A stretch of 60,344 nucleotides of DNA, taken from positions 1 through 60,344 of the forward strand of contig SVCP01000006.1 in assembly GCA_015058295.1 (NCBI GenBank), written 5' to 3'. Made by a program: the position numbers and the translations under genes. This document shows, one piece after another, positions 18,401 to 26,308 of this stretch (position 1 is its first letter; each line of letters starts with the position of its first letter). Origin of the DNA: Anaerofustis stercorihominis. GTDB taxonomy: Bacteria > Bacillota > Clostridia > Eubacteriales > Anaerofustaceae. Below the pieces are notes generated by a model that made no database searches, was not told the DNA's origin, and saw only the letters and a program-made list of their open reading frames with translations.

Positions 18401-21400
18401 CTGAGCGTCATACTCTGGCCTTCGCCTGATGCTGTTCCGTCAGACATGATTTCTTCGCTTAACGGTACCTTGAATGTCATACCGCCAAGATCTGTTTCGC
18501 CATCTGTACCACGGTATGTGTATGTGCCTTCCGCAACATTGAGAACGTACTGGTGATATCCGTCGACTTCACCATTGTCTTTAACCTCTGTTGTAAGTGC
18601 TGTTGTTGTATCGCTTCCTGAATAGAAAGTTACATTTGCGGTAGAGGGGCCGACGTTGATTGTTACTATGTATTTACCGCACACATCACATGCTCCGTCG
18701 TTGTCTGCATCAGCACATTCGCTTACTTTCATCGTGCAGACATCGCAGATATGGTCATCGTCATTGTTTGTATGCTGTTGACATTCTGTTTTGAAGACAA
18801 AATAGTGTGCATACTTTGTCACATCTTCACCTGTTTTGTTATAGATAAAGAAGGCGAAGTCTGCTCTTGTCTTCTGATTGTTGTTAGTTCCTGCAGAGTT
18901 ATAGCCGTTGTCGTACTGCTGCCATACGACACCTTCGTCAAGTATCAAATCAAATATTTTGCTCGGGCCGCCGGCTAAAGTATCTTTAGAAAGCACAATG
19001 TTATGAACATACGTATCGTGCGTTCCTTTGTATGGAAGTGTGCAATCTTCCACAAACTCGACGCTGTGATCAACTACAACTACATTGTAAATATCTGCCA
19101 CTGCACCGCCTGCAAGCTCAATCCTGCCTGAATCATCGTCAACAACAGTGAACTGGAATGCATATTGTGCAGTTGCCATTCCGTCATCAGCAGTAAATAC
19201 TACCTGATAGATGCCTTTTTCTGTCGGCGCATATGTGAATTTTCCGTCAGTGATAGTTGTGTCCGCATCATTGATTACTGCATAATTGTAAGTATCCCAG
19301 CTTCCTCCGACTGATGTCGCTTCTTTTACTGCAACACTGTATTCAAGTTCATCATTCTGTGCATCTTCGAAAAGATCCGCAACAACAAACTCTTTAGTTT
19401 CTCCGGTTTTAATCTTGAGCGTTGTATCAAATCCCGCAGCGAGCGTCGGTGCTGTGTTATAGCGTGTTACAGTTACTTCACAGCTTGCTTTCACTCCGTT
19501 TACAGCTGTCACTGTAATTGTTGTTTCGCCTGCTTTCAACGGTGTTACAAGACCGTTTGCATCTACTGTTGCAACACTTTCCTCAGAAGATGTCCATGTG
19601 ACAGTTTTATCCGTTGCTTCCGCAGGAATAACACTTGCGCTGAGCTGAAGTTTCTGTGTTGTATCGATTGTTGCTTCGTATTTGTCAAGAAGGATCCTGG
19701 TTACGTCACCGTCTCCTGCTTCAACTTGTTCTTCACCCACAACGATTCTTGAAACGCCCGGAGCAAATTTTGCATCTTTTGTAGTTGCATCCGGATCCGT
19801 TGCCATAATATAATATGTGCCGTTTTCCAGTCCTTCGGGGATTGTAACTGTAATTTCGTTATCATCGTCTGATGTGTATTCACATTCTGCGTCAACAACA
19901 ACTTCCCACTCTGAATCATAAAGAGCAACACCGAGGCCTACACTGCCGTTTACAGCCTCAAAATCTTTGGCTGTTTCTGATGTGCCCCATTTGAATAAAT
20001 CTACTTTAAGGGTTTCACCGGCTTTTGCTTTGTACTCATCTTTATCGAAGCTTACAAATCCGCCGCCTTTAACATTGAATCCCCAGTCTGTGAACATACC
20101 AACATCCCATGTATCTCCGTCAGAGAGAAGCATATAATCGGATGTAGCGCCCCAGCCCGGACCCATATACGGATAACAGTGGTTGCGGTAATACATAAGG
20201 TTTTCATCATGTCCCCAGAAGTTAACCATATAGATTGACTTTGCTCCGCCTGATGTATATAAAGCTTTCAGGCCATTACTTTCGTATGCAACTTCACCGT
20301 CCATATACAAAACATCATTTTCACTGACATATTCAAGTACACCGCTTGTTCCGATGCAGCATTGTTCTTCCGCAAGTCCCATATAGTATCTTTCAATAAG
20401 ATAGATATAAAGATGCAGGCCTGTGGGACGCTGTATCAGATTCTCGTTTACATAATCTCCACGTCCGTTTTCTGTTCCATAACGATAATAGTCCTCAAGT
20501 CCATATGAAGCGAGATCAAAGTACGGTACAGTTACCTTGAGATTTGACATAACAGTTTCACCGTCTGCCGCCATGATCGGAACACCATCGTTTGAAAGTG
20601 TTACATATACAGTAACGGAAGATTTGTCTGTTTCATCATAACCGTACTGTGCATCAATACCTTCGTTAGCCTTTGTTATGGTTGCTTTGATATTGTGCGA
20701 AATCTTTTCTCCTCCGGCACATTCTGCAGTAAGTGTGATGTTGAATACATCGCCCTCCTTCGGTGCGCAGAAATTAAAGATTCCGTTTTCATCGATTTTT
20801 GTATGTGTTTCACTGTAGCCTTCTTCAGCGATTTCGTACTCATAACCTGTAATCTCGTGCTTGCTGTCATTGAATACAGCACCGAGTGCAAGCTTATAAA
20901 GGCCGCCTGCGCTGACTTCGATTTCTTCCGGTGCATCTGCGGAAACTTCAATGCAGCCTTCAGGCAAGATTACTTCATCCGTATATGTGAATGAGAAGAA
21001 TTCTACCGGTGCATATGACTTTTCAGCATCCGGTCCGGTTTGAACACTTACGATGTTTCCTGTCTTTGTTCCGTCTTCACCTTCCGCAAGAGCATAATTT
21101 TCTACAAGGAACTGAACGTCAGTATATGTATCATTGTCTCCCGTTGCCTGAAGAGCCGGTCCTCCCGCATTTGAGGCTTCAACTGTTCCGTCAGCAGAAA
21201 CTGTTACTTCTGCGGAATATCCGTTGATCGTTGCACTTGTAACAGTATCAAGCTTCAGCTCTTTTCCATCAGAGGTCCAGAGACCTGACGCATAGTCATT
21301 TCCGTCATATGTTACGATGACTTTTTCTGTTCCCTGAGGCACGTTTACGTTGTAATACGGAACAGCTTCAAATTCCATGCCACCTCTGCTTGTGAAATCA

Positions 21401-22083
21401 ACAGATGTCTGATAAACAACATCTTCAGCAGAAAGTTCTTCTCCGTTTGCCATAACTTTTGTATGGATCTTTTCCGGTGCCTGCGGCACATCCGGAACAA
21501 CAGGAACTTCCGGTTCTTCTGTAGCCGTCACGTATTCAAATGTGAAGAAGTTTACCGGGGCATTGGCTGCTGATGCGTCATATTCCACAGCAACTGCGTA
21601 ACCGTCAAGAAGGTTTAGTTCTGTTACTGTACCATCCCAGTCTGTTGAAATGTATTCCATCGGGATTGTTACGGTAACAGTTTCATCCGCATTCTTAACA
21701 TACTCAAACTGCGCGCCATCTCCGCTCCACATTGAAGTATCCGCATAATACCCATAGGCATACGGTTTTTTGGTTGTATAATCTTCTCCTAACTGAAGAC
21801 TTATATCTGCGGGATATGTAACCTTAACAGCCTCCGTTCCTTCCGGAATCTGTACAAGGTAATGCGGGATATCATCATATGAGCTACCCCAGGAGTTTGA
21901 ATAACTTACTGAATCCTCCCGGATAACCTCAACAGTATTTCCGTCACTTGTTGAAATTGCAGAGAACGGAGTATCTTCTGCCAATACCCCTGTGGGTACT
22001 GCTGAGAATACCATTGCCATAGCAAGCAACATAGCAATTATACGTTTTGATTCCGAACGTATTTTTCTGAAACTTGTTTGCAT
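15478..22083 (-). CDS. Giant secreted multidomain dockerin protein
   Basis: This 2201-residue protein is the largest in the window. The ATG at 22083 follows AAGGAGCGAATTT. A signal peptide covers residues 1-36 (GVLAED). Two related modules of about 160 residues follow (about 40-195 and 205-370, each ending in an FFxFxY strand). A BIG2-type Ig-like domain lies at about 787-875 (SASVIPAEATDKTVTWTSSE). A Cys/Asp-rich segment with paired DxxCDVC motifs is at about 1100-1145. GLUG-like repeats occupy about 1950-2085 (GGIVGTLRNNATVEGC, GGIAGQQYM, GGISGGYIV). A C-terminal type I dockerin has two near-identical loops (DVNGDNQIDTNDVSDML, DVNGDDQVDTNDVSVVL). No glycosidase or protease active site is recognised. 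It is the first large gene after the B12 riboswitch, which suggests adhesion, scaffolding or ligand capture rather than polysaccharide cleavage. Confidence 0.9.
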   Translation of the reverse strand: MQTSFRKIRSESKRIIAMLLAMAMVFSAVPTGVLAEDTPFSAISTSDGNTVEVIREDSVSYSNSWGSSYDDIPHYLVQIPEGTEAVKVTYPADISLQLGEDYTTKKPYAYGYYADTSMWSGDGAQFEYVKNADETVTVTIPMEYISTDWDGTVTELNLLDGYAVAVEYDASAANAPVNFFTFEYVTATEEPEVPVVPDVPQAPEKIHTKVMANGEELSAEDVVYQTSVDFTSRGGMEFEAVPYYNVNVPQGTEKVIVTYDGNDYASGLWTSDGKELKLDTVTSATINGYSAEVTVSADGTVEASNAGGPALQATGDNDTYTDVQFLVENYALAEGEDGTKTGNIVSVQTGPDAEKSYAPVEFFSFTYTDEVILPEGCIEVSADAPEEIEVSAGGLYKLALGAVFNDSKHEITGYEYEIAEEGYSETHTKIDENGIFNFCAPKEGDVFNITLTAECAGGEKISHNIKATITKANEGIDAQYGYDETDKSSVTVYVTLSNDGVPIMAADGETVMSNLKVTVPYFDLASYGLEDYYRYGTENGRGDYVNENLIQRPTGLHLYIYLIERYYMGLAEEQCCIGTSGVLEYVSENDVLYMDGEVAYESNGLKALYTSGGAKSIYMVNFWGHDENLMYYRNHCYPYMGPGWGATSDYMLLSDGDTWDVGMFTDWGFNVKGGGFVSFDKDEYKAKAGETLKVDLFKWGTSETAKDFEAVNGSVGLGVALYDSEWEVVVDAECEYTSDDDNEITVTIPEGLENGTYYIMATDPDATTKDAKFAPGVSRIVVGEEQVEAGDGDVTRILLDKYEATIDTTQKLQLSASVIPAEATDKTVTWTSSEESVATVDANGLVTPLKAGETTITVTAVNGVKASCEVTVTRYNTAPTLAAGFDTTLKIKTGETKEFVVADLFEDAQNDELEYSVAVKEATSVGGSWDTYNYAVINDADTTITDGKFTYAPTEKGIYQVVFTADDGMATAQYAFQFTVVDDDSGRIELAGGAVADIYNVVVVDHSVEFVEDCTLPYKGTHDTYVHNIVLSKDTLAGGPSKIFDLILDEGVVWQQYDNGYNSAGTNNNQKTRADFAFFIYNKTGEDVTKYAHYFVFKTECQQHTNNDDDHICDVCTMKVSECADADNDGACDVCGKYIVTINVGPSTANVTFYSGSDTTTALTTEVKDNGEVDGYHQYVLNVAEGTYTYRGTDGETDLGGMTFKVPLSEEIMSDGTASGEGQSMTLRQVNYYTTNANITNAGDYTLNLIPAGLPDVVNGEQYIDDNNRVVTPVLVMARGNALVYQQSVAINGELGETYAVAPVSNVTFTAGNAVQNKTFSLAAIVRHTVTAPEGAKVQVFNQINNFNVEEITTKTVSEADENGIVTHTFKTSGGGNLTYRVSMDGKVTRAGYFGNTAETINVTFEENEDPKATGHKLDNANIQKRMEASTMLNVNAQNNLRIDKDETFRLRGYRGAWQIINSDTANIMIEPDFHYNIISGEEHIKVDVVDDVCTGNATGNWMDITGVSEGTAIVEITYDAIQIGGNGTTYDGFYGATDPQRKGLVVIQVGEGENTLKMTAEGSSNVWDVEFDTVYFMDETGSMTFTATMGEDIPEKAELSVDNGKTWSDVTFADGKFTADGLVGGNNILRFTKGDVTEYQIVRAAKVTRTVTNLSRAEGIIAGDQIKVVYEGLYTPVSKISGIYNPGFGQGHAITYNVPDGYTVSTTGGQYDFISTNSYTITIPETANGEVKLTGGYIAFNIMGGEPGLHRMLTDAGCGANFSAGNAQHTRCVLPDIEFTVTDMPYIDVTVKADVEGTTIVVKDSTGTELKAEDGVYNLPLGTYSYTASLDGYITERSSFDVTMADAANKTKTVSVKMRKVEGAVWDGKTTTTPQKDANGVYQISTGGELAWFATNHNNANAVLTADISLGGFDWTPIVAYSGTFDGNGHWVTDLYINSTSKGQGLFAQLSSDGMISNLGVRGQVTSTANNAGGIVGTLRNNATVEGCISDVTVTGSQYVGGIAGQQYMSSTIRNCYNIGDVTATKSNAGGISGGYIVASQAFTIKNCYNLGVVTAPKNYGALTYSTKAANGVNSYYIGSNGDSSIGTEVTVEQLKGMAGTLGKAYAADKNNINGGYPILTWQVVEEPQIKYGDVNGDNQIDTNDVSDMLKYINGTGDAPFTEAQRAAADVNGDDQVDTNDVSVVLQYINGSVDKLPYEG

Positions 22084-22262
22084 AAATTCGCTCCTTTTCT
22101 TAAAAATATAAATTATGATAATCGCCTGTCGGCGGAAAGAAAGTTACGCCAAGCTTCTTTATAAAAAAGAAAAGCCCGGCAGACAGGACAAAAAGCCCTA
22201 TCTTCCGAACTTCGGTTCTTCCGTCAGTTCATGCAGATATGGATTTTAATAATAATGACAAA
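22084..22262 (-). other. Intergenic leader with possible RNA structure
   Basis: The 179 bp between the YezD-like gene and the giant gene contain no ORF. In the minus direction they include a short inverted repeat (CCGAAGTTCGG, plus strand 22206-22216) and CCTGTC...GACAGG arms about 65 nt apart, plus runs of T. No known riboswitch motif was recognised. A partial terminator or processing site is possible. Confidence 0.4.
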
Positions 22263-22421
22263 TTAATTCTCGCTCGTCAGCTGGATACTTTTGCGAATCT
22301 CCTCGATCCGTATCGGAGCATTGTCTTTGACGATCACTCTGATTTCCCCGTATCCGAGAGAGCGTATAAGCTGAATCAACTTCGTTTCAGCCTTCGTAAG
22401 CTCATTTCTTGAAGCTTCCAT
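22263..22421 (-). CDS. YezD-like small protein (DUF2292)
   Basis: The chosen start is the ATG at 22421, because AGGAAGG lies 6-7 nt upstream; an in-frame start at 22445 would overlap that site. The product is 52 residues. The phrase LIRSLGYGEIRVIVKDNAPIRIEE matches the DUF2292/YezD pattern of a short helix, then a beta hairpin ('YGSVTIIVQDGKVVQIE' in the family), ending in a basic region. The biochemical role of this family is not established. It is the first gene after the B12 riboswitch terminator and so should be the first product made when the switch is open. Confidence 0.75.
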   Translation of the reverse strand: MEASRNELTKAETKLIQLIRSLGYGEIRVIVKDNAPIRIEEIRKSIQLTSEN

Positions 22422-22463
22422 AACACACCTTCCTGAACTTCTCAATTTTTACTACAGAAATAT

Positions 22464-22491
22464 AAAAAGCTGTGGTGATATACACCACAGC
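22464..22491 (-). terminator. Intrinsic terminator of the B12 riboswitch
   Basis: A perfect 9-bp stem (GCTGTGGTG / CACCACAGC, loop of 5) is followed in the minus direction by TTTTTATATT. It lies between the B12 box and the first gene of the cluster. This is where an expression platform that ends transcription when cobalamin is bound should be. Confidence 0.88.
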
Positions 22492-22549
22492 CGTTTTTCT
22501 GTGCATAATAATACCTGTATGTCCAATACTCGGGACACAACCTGGAAAT

Positions 22550-22744
22550 TTACAATCCGGAGAGGTCTTCTGACTTGTATCTAAAACGAATATATGTCTG
22601 CCTTCTCAGAATTTCTCCAATGGCTGAATATCAACGACATATACCCTCAATACTTACAGCGCCGGTAGCGTGGGGACTTACACCCCGTTCCCTTGTCAAG
22701 CTCACACCCGTATAATACAGGTCGAACCACCGAATCCTTATGTT
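22550..22744 (-). promoter_or_regulatory. Cobalamin (B12) riboswitch aptamer
   Basis: Read on the minus strand, the leader has conserved B12 riboswitch blocks in the right order. GGTGGTTCGACC comes first, then AAGGGAACGGGGTGTAAGTC, then CCCCACGCTACCGGCGCTGTAA. A variable arm follows, and finally the B12 box AAGTCAGAAGACC (plus strand 22564-22576). A strong intrinsic terminator follows about 70 nt later. Exact aptamer ends are approximate. It controls the minus-strand cluster starting with the YezD-like gene; by family rule, bound cobalamin represses expression. Confidence 0.95.
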
Positions 22745-22750
22745 GTTTTA

Positions 22751-22779
22751 ATTATACTGCCACATATTCATAATGTCAA
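22751..22779 (-). promoter_or_regulatory. Consensus sigma-70-type promoter of the B12-controlled cluster
   Basis: On the minus strand a perfect TTGACA (22774-22779) is followed by a 17-bp spacer and a perfect TATAAT (22751-22756). Transcription would start near 22744, exactly at the beginning of the riboswitch. A full-consensus promoter fits a gene set whose main control is the RNA switch. Confidence 0.93.
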
Positions 22780-22828
22780 GCAGTATTTGGAAACAAATGA
22801 ACTCTGACACAGATAAACAAAAACGGTG

Positions 22829-22894
22829 TTGACTAATCCGCATAAAAAATGGTTAAAATATATTGACTAATAGTGCATTTTATGATAATCTTGG
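22829..22894 (+). promoter_or_regulatory. Candidate degV promoter region with a repeated TTGACTAAT
   Basis: TTGACTAAT occurs twice, 34 bp apart (22829-22837 and 22863-22871), upstream of degV. The second copy gives TTGACT, a 17-bp spacer and TAATCT. The first could pair with a poor -10 (TTAAAA). The repeat could also be a regulator site. The about 90-nt leader after the promoter shows no clear structure. Confidence 0.5.
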
Positions 22895-22983
22895 GCGAAT
22901 AGAATTCATCAAACCTTATAATAAGCTTTAATAAATCTTATGGTGCAAATCAATGAAATTTATTCTATGAAAGGATCTGATAT

Positions 22984-23838
22984 ATGGACAATAAAATAAT
23001 ACTTGTTGCCGAAACAGGCTCCGATATTTCCGCCGAACTTGCGGAAAAACACGGCATATACCTTGTACCTATGCATGTATCAATGAATAATACTACCCTC
23101 GATGACGGAGCATTTCCTCCGGAAGATATATGTGAATATTACAACAGAACAGGTAAAGTGCCCACAACAAGCGGCAGTTCACCGGGGGACTTTGAAGTTG
23201 TATTCGAAAAAATCAGGGAAGCTCATCCGGATAGCCCTATACTCCACCTTGCGTATTCAGCAGTTACGACCTGTTCATACCAGAGTGCAATAGTTGCCGC
23301 AGAGGGAAAAGAAAACATTAAAAGTTTTGATACAAAGCACGTTTCTGTAGGACAGGGCTCTGTCGTTCTCGAAATGGCAAAACTGATCGATGAAAACCCT
23401 CAGATGAGCATTGATGAGGCGTTAAAAGCCGCACAAACTATTTCTGAAAACACCAAAATGGCATTTGTTACGGAAAACCTCGACTATCTCAGGGCAGGCG
23501 GAAGAGTGAGTAATGCAGTTGCTATTGCGGGCAATCTTCTTCATCTTCATCCATGCATAGAAATCGTTGACGGTAAACTCGTTGCAAAGAAGAAATACCG
23601 TGGTGCAATGAATAAAATAGTTCCTAAACTCATTGAAGATTTCATAAAAAACAATAACATCTCAACAGAACATATTTATCTTATCCGTGTGCAGGGACTG
23701 GAACCGGAAACACAGAAAAAAGCCGAAGAAACACTACTCAACCTTGGAGTAAAGAATTTCACATGGATGAATATCGGCTGTGTTATCACCTGCCACAGCG
23801 GACCGGGAAGCTTTGGCATTGTCGGAAGGGTAAAATAA
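22984..23838 (+). CDS. DegV family fatty-acid-binding protein
   Basis: This 284-residue protein has the full two-domain DegV fold. ATG at 22984 follows AAAGGATCTGATAT. Motifs include an N-terminal AETGSDISAELAEKHGI strand-helix, TTSGSSPGDFEVVFEKI (lipid carboxylate-binding Ser region), VTENLDYLRAGGRVSNAVA, and HSGPGSFGIV at the end. Family members bind a single fatty acid, and in some Bacillota they pass it to fatty acid kinase (FakA/FakB). No fakA gene is in the window. It is transcribed divergently from the B12 cluster and has its own terminator. Confidence 0.93.
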   Translation: MDNKIILVAETGSDISAELAEKHGIYLVPMHVSMNNTTLDDGAFPPEDICEYYNRTGKVPTTSGSSPGDFEVVFEKIREAHPDSPILHLAYSAVTTCSYQSAIVAAEGKENIKSFDTKHVSVGQGSVVLEMAKLIDENPQMSIDEALKAAQTISENTKMAFVTENLDYLRAGGRVSNAVAIAGNLLHLHPCIEIVDGKLVAKKKYRGAMNKIVPKLIEDFIKNNNISTEHIYLIRVQGLEPETQKKAEETLLNLGVKNFTWMNIGCVITCHSGPGSFGIVGRVK

Positions 23839-23844
23839 ACATAA

Positions 23845-23871
23845 AGAGAGCATTTCTGCCCTCTTTTTTTT
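23845..23871 (+). terminator. degV terminator
   Basis: An imperfect stem (AGAG-A-GCA / TGC-C-CTCT, loop TTTC) is followed by a run of T just after the degV stop codon. Confidence 0.75.
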
Positions 23872-23889
23872 AGTGCTGTGTAAAAATTA

Positions 23890-26007
23890 TCAATACGGAG
23901 AGATCACCCTTATTCTGTAATAACTCACATCGCCTTTAGCAGAAGTCACAACAATAGTATAGAGCCTCTGCCCCCCTTCAAGACTACCCCCGAGAACCTC
24001 TGTTTTTGAAGTTTTGTCCGTAGGTGTGCATGTAAACGTCACGTCAGAAGATAAACTGTCTGTATAGAGGGTGTAATTATCAACCTTCGGATCAAACGAA
24101 TATGTAAATGTGCCTCTGCTTGCAGATATTGATTTCAGAGTAACAGCCAAATTCTTATGTGATACGGCTTCGTTTCTGTATACATTTACGGTATATATCT
24201 TTTCATCGGAAGTGCTGTTCTTTACTTTCACAACAATCTGCGTAAATTTTCCTGCGGTCAGGGACTTGTTTTCTACAGTAACTGTATTGTCCGGATACTT
24301 TGCCGTTGCCTTGACTTCAACATCTGTCACGGAGTTGTCCACCGTAAGGAAATACTCGTAAACATCTTCTTTAAAGCCAATATCATATCCTGTGACACTG
24401 ATATTCTTCATTGCAGCTTCATTTGCAAGATTTCCGCAGTCGTATATCAGATCAATATCAGACTTCTTAACATATACATATGAAAGATCGTGATCATAGT
24501 TCCACGCATAACACGCAAGGCCGTTTTTGTCCATAGGCATTTCAGAAAGTACTTTATAGAAACTGCCTTCCTCACCGACGATAGTAACCATCATTCCCAC
24601 AGGATCTTTGCTCACTGTTCCGCTTTTACGGTTTCTGTCTCTGCATGAATATTTATAAACTTTCCACGAAGATGTGCTTGGTTTTGCATAAGCATATGTG
24701 GCAGATTTTGTCATACCGATAGAATATTTGCCATAATCTTTCAGGCCCAGATACTTGTCAATAGCATACATATGTGCGGATACCTTTTCACCGTGGAACG
24801 GATCCGAAGCATATCTTGTATTTACGCCTGCATTTTTGTTTCCGGGATTTGTACCGAAATATCTTGAATCCCCGGTATAATCTGATATATACCCCTTTGA
24901 CTTGTCCGGAACATCATAATATGCCGTTCCCCTGGAACTATCTACATACGCATAAGCATCGAAAAAATACCTGTTCATATAGTATTTCATATGCTGAATG
25001 ATACCATCTTCGGGGCTTGTGTATTCATATGCACCATCAGGATTTGAATCCACCGCACCTACTCCGAAGAAATTATATCTGTTCGTTGCATATCCGCTTT
25101 CACCATATGCGCTTTCGTGGTTTGCAAATGCCATTTCCATTGCCGCATTTACACCGTATGTCTTTTGCCCTTTTATAAACGCATATCCGTATCCCGAATA
25201 AGCGCTGTCACCGCCTGTCTTATATTTCGTGTAAGAATCAAGCTTTGCAGCCGTATACGATGTAACACTTCTGTAAGAAAGATTTTTATAATATATACAG
25301 TGTCTTCCCACCTCGTTCTTTTCCATAGCGGCATCAATGGGATCTTCATAATATACATATCCGTCAGTTGAATAATAGCGCACTCCCTTTTTCATAAAAG
25401 CAGGAGCTTTATCAACAGTAATCGATGCAAAAGTGGTGTATCCCCCGTTGGAGGAAGAATAGGAACTTATATAATGCACAAGATCCCCTGAAGAATTCTT
25501 TGTGTAATAATCAAATTCATAACGGTTTCCGGAACCTGCTTTATTATACGGATAGCAGAATGCTGCAGGGACCAGTATCACGTCTCTGAGTTTTGTTGTT
25601 CCTTCAAATCCGGATATTTCAAGCATAATCTCCGATTCGCTCTTGTTGCCGAGATAGTACCCTACCTGCTTTGTATTTGTATACGGTGTATATCCGTTTC
25701 CGAAAAGATTGGTAAAGTGAAAAAGACCTCCACTTGTTTCCTTTGTTATTATCATTCCGGATTTCATAGCAATAAGCTTGCCGTCCTTCAGAACAACAGC
25801 ATGCTTATCAGCTGAAGAATTCAGCGCACTGTACGCACTTGTAAAAGAAGTATATGTCTTTACAGTTTTATAGCACCCGCTGTCATTCAGATTCTTATTA
25901 ACATCTGCCGTTGCAAGAGTATATGTACTTGCAGCCAGTGCCCCTGACGGGAATATATTAAGTATCGTAAGTATTATCAAAAGTAAAATCGTTAACTTTT
26001 TATTCAT
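23890..26007 (-). CDS. Secreted glucosaminidase-like cell wall hydrolase
   Basis: The ATG at 26007 is chosen because AGAGGTTTGAAT precedes it and a signal peptide (MNKKLTILLLIILTIL to ALAA) begins there. An upstream in-frame extension has no export signal. The 705-residue protein has an N-terminal region of about 260 residues. A glucosaminidase-type domain (GH73/LytD-like) follows at about 290-450, with MAFANHESAYGESG, NRYNFFGVGAVDSN and DPFHGEKVSAHMYAIDKYLG. Next come an SH3-like segment (about 455-550) and one or two cadherin-like beta-sandwiches at the C-terminus. Such enzymes cleave peptidoglycan glycan strands during growth and separation. The gene converges on degV and diverges from acsB. 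Confidence 0.87.
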   Translation of the reverse strand: MNKKLTILLLIILTILNIFPSGALAASTYTLATADVNKNLNDSGCYKTVKTYTSFTSAYSALNSSADKHAVVLKDGKLIAMKSGMIITKETSGGLFHFTNLFGNGYTPYTNTKQVGYYLGNKSESEIMLEISGFEGTTKLRDVILVPAAFCYPYNKAGSGNRYEFDYYTKNSSGDLVHYISSYSSSNGGYTTFASITVDKAPAFMKKGVRYYSTDGYVYYEDPIDAAMEKNEVGRHCIYYKNLSYRSVTSYTAAKLDSYTKYKTGGDSAYSGYGYAFIKGQKTYGVNAAMEMAFANHESAYGESGYATNRYNFFGVGAVDSNPDGAYEYTSPEDGIIQHMKYYMNRYFFDAYAYVDSSRGTAYYDVPDKSKGYISDYTGDSRYFGTNPGNKNAGVNTRYASDPFHGEKVSAHMYAIDKYLGLKDYGKYSIGMTKSATYAYAKPSTSSWKVYKYSCRDRNRKSGTVSKDPVGMMVTIVGEEGSFYKVLSEMPMDKNGLACYAWNYDHDLSYVYVKKSDIDLIYDCGNLANEAAMKNISVTGYDIGFKEDVYEYFLTVDNSVTDVEVKATAKYPDNTVTVENKSLTAGKFTQIVVKVKNSTSDEKIYTVNVYRNEAVSHKNLAVTLKSISASRGTFTYSFDPKVDNYTLYTDSLSSDVTFTCTPTDKTSKTEVLGGSLEGGQRLYTIVVTSAKGDVSYYRIRVISPY

Positions 26008-26257
26008 ATTCAAACCTCTGCATTTAGTCTGTTTTATTATACAAAAATACTGCACGCAAGTCAAATAATGTTTGTTTATCTTATAAAAAAGCTCCTGTTC
26101 GTATATACTCCGCACAAAATTGCTTACTGTTGACGATAAAATCTGCATGTCATGGGAAGAATATACATACGGCCTGTAATATACCCGTAAATATGGGTAA
26201 AAATCATATAAAAAAGCCATTTTTTATAAAAAAGTATTTTCATATATTCTTTTTTTA

Positions 26258-26266
26258 TGTTATACT
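26258..26266 (+). promoter_or_regulatory. Extended -10 promoter of the plus-strand acsB
   Basis: TGTTATACT (extended -10 plus TATACT) lies about 40 bp before the acsB ATG, with a weak TTTTCA-like -35 about 18 bp upstream. The 301-bp divergent spacer 26008-26308 otherwise holds AT-rich sequence with no gene. Confidence 0.65.
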
Positions 26267-26308
26267 GACAAGTATGGAAAATAATTTATCTTGGAGGCAA
26301 TTAATACA

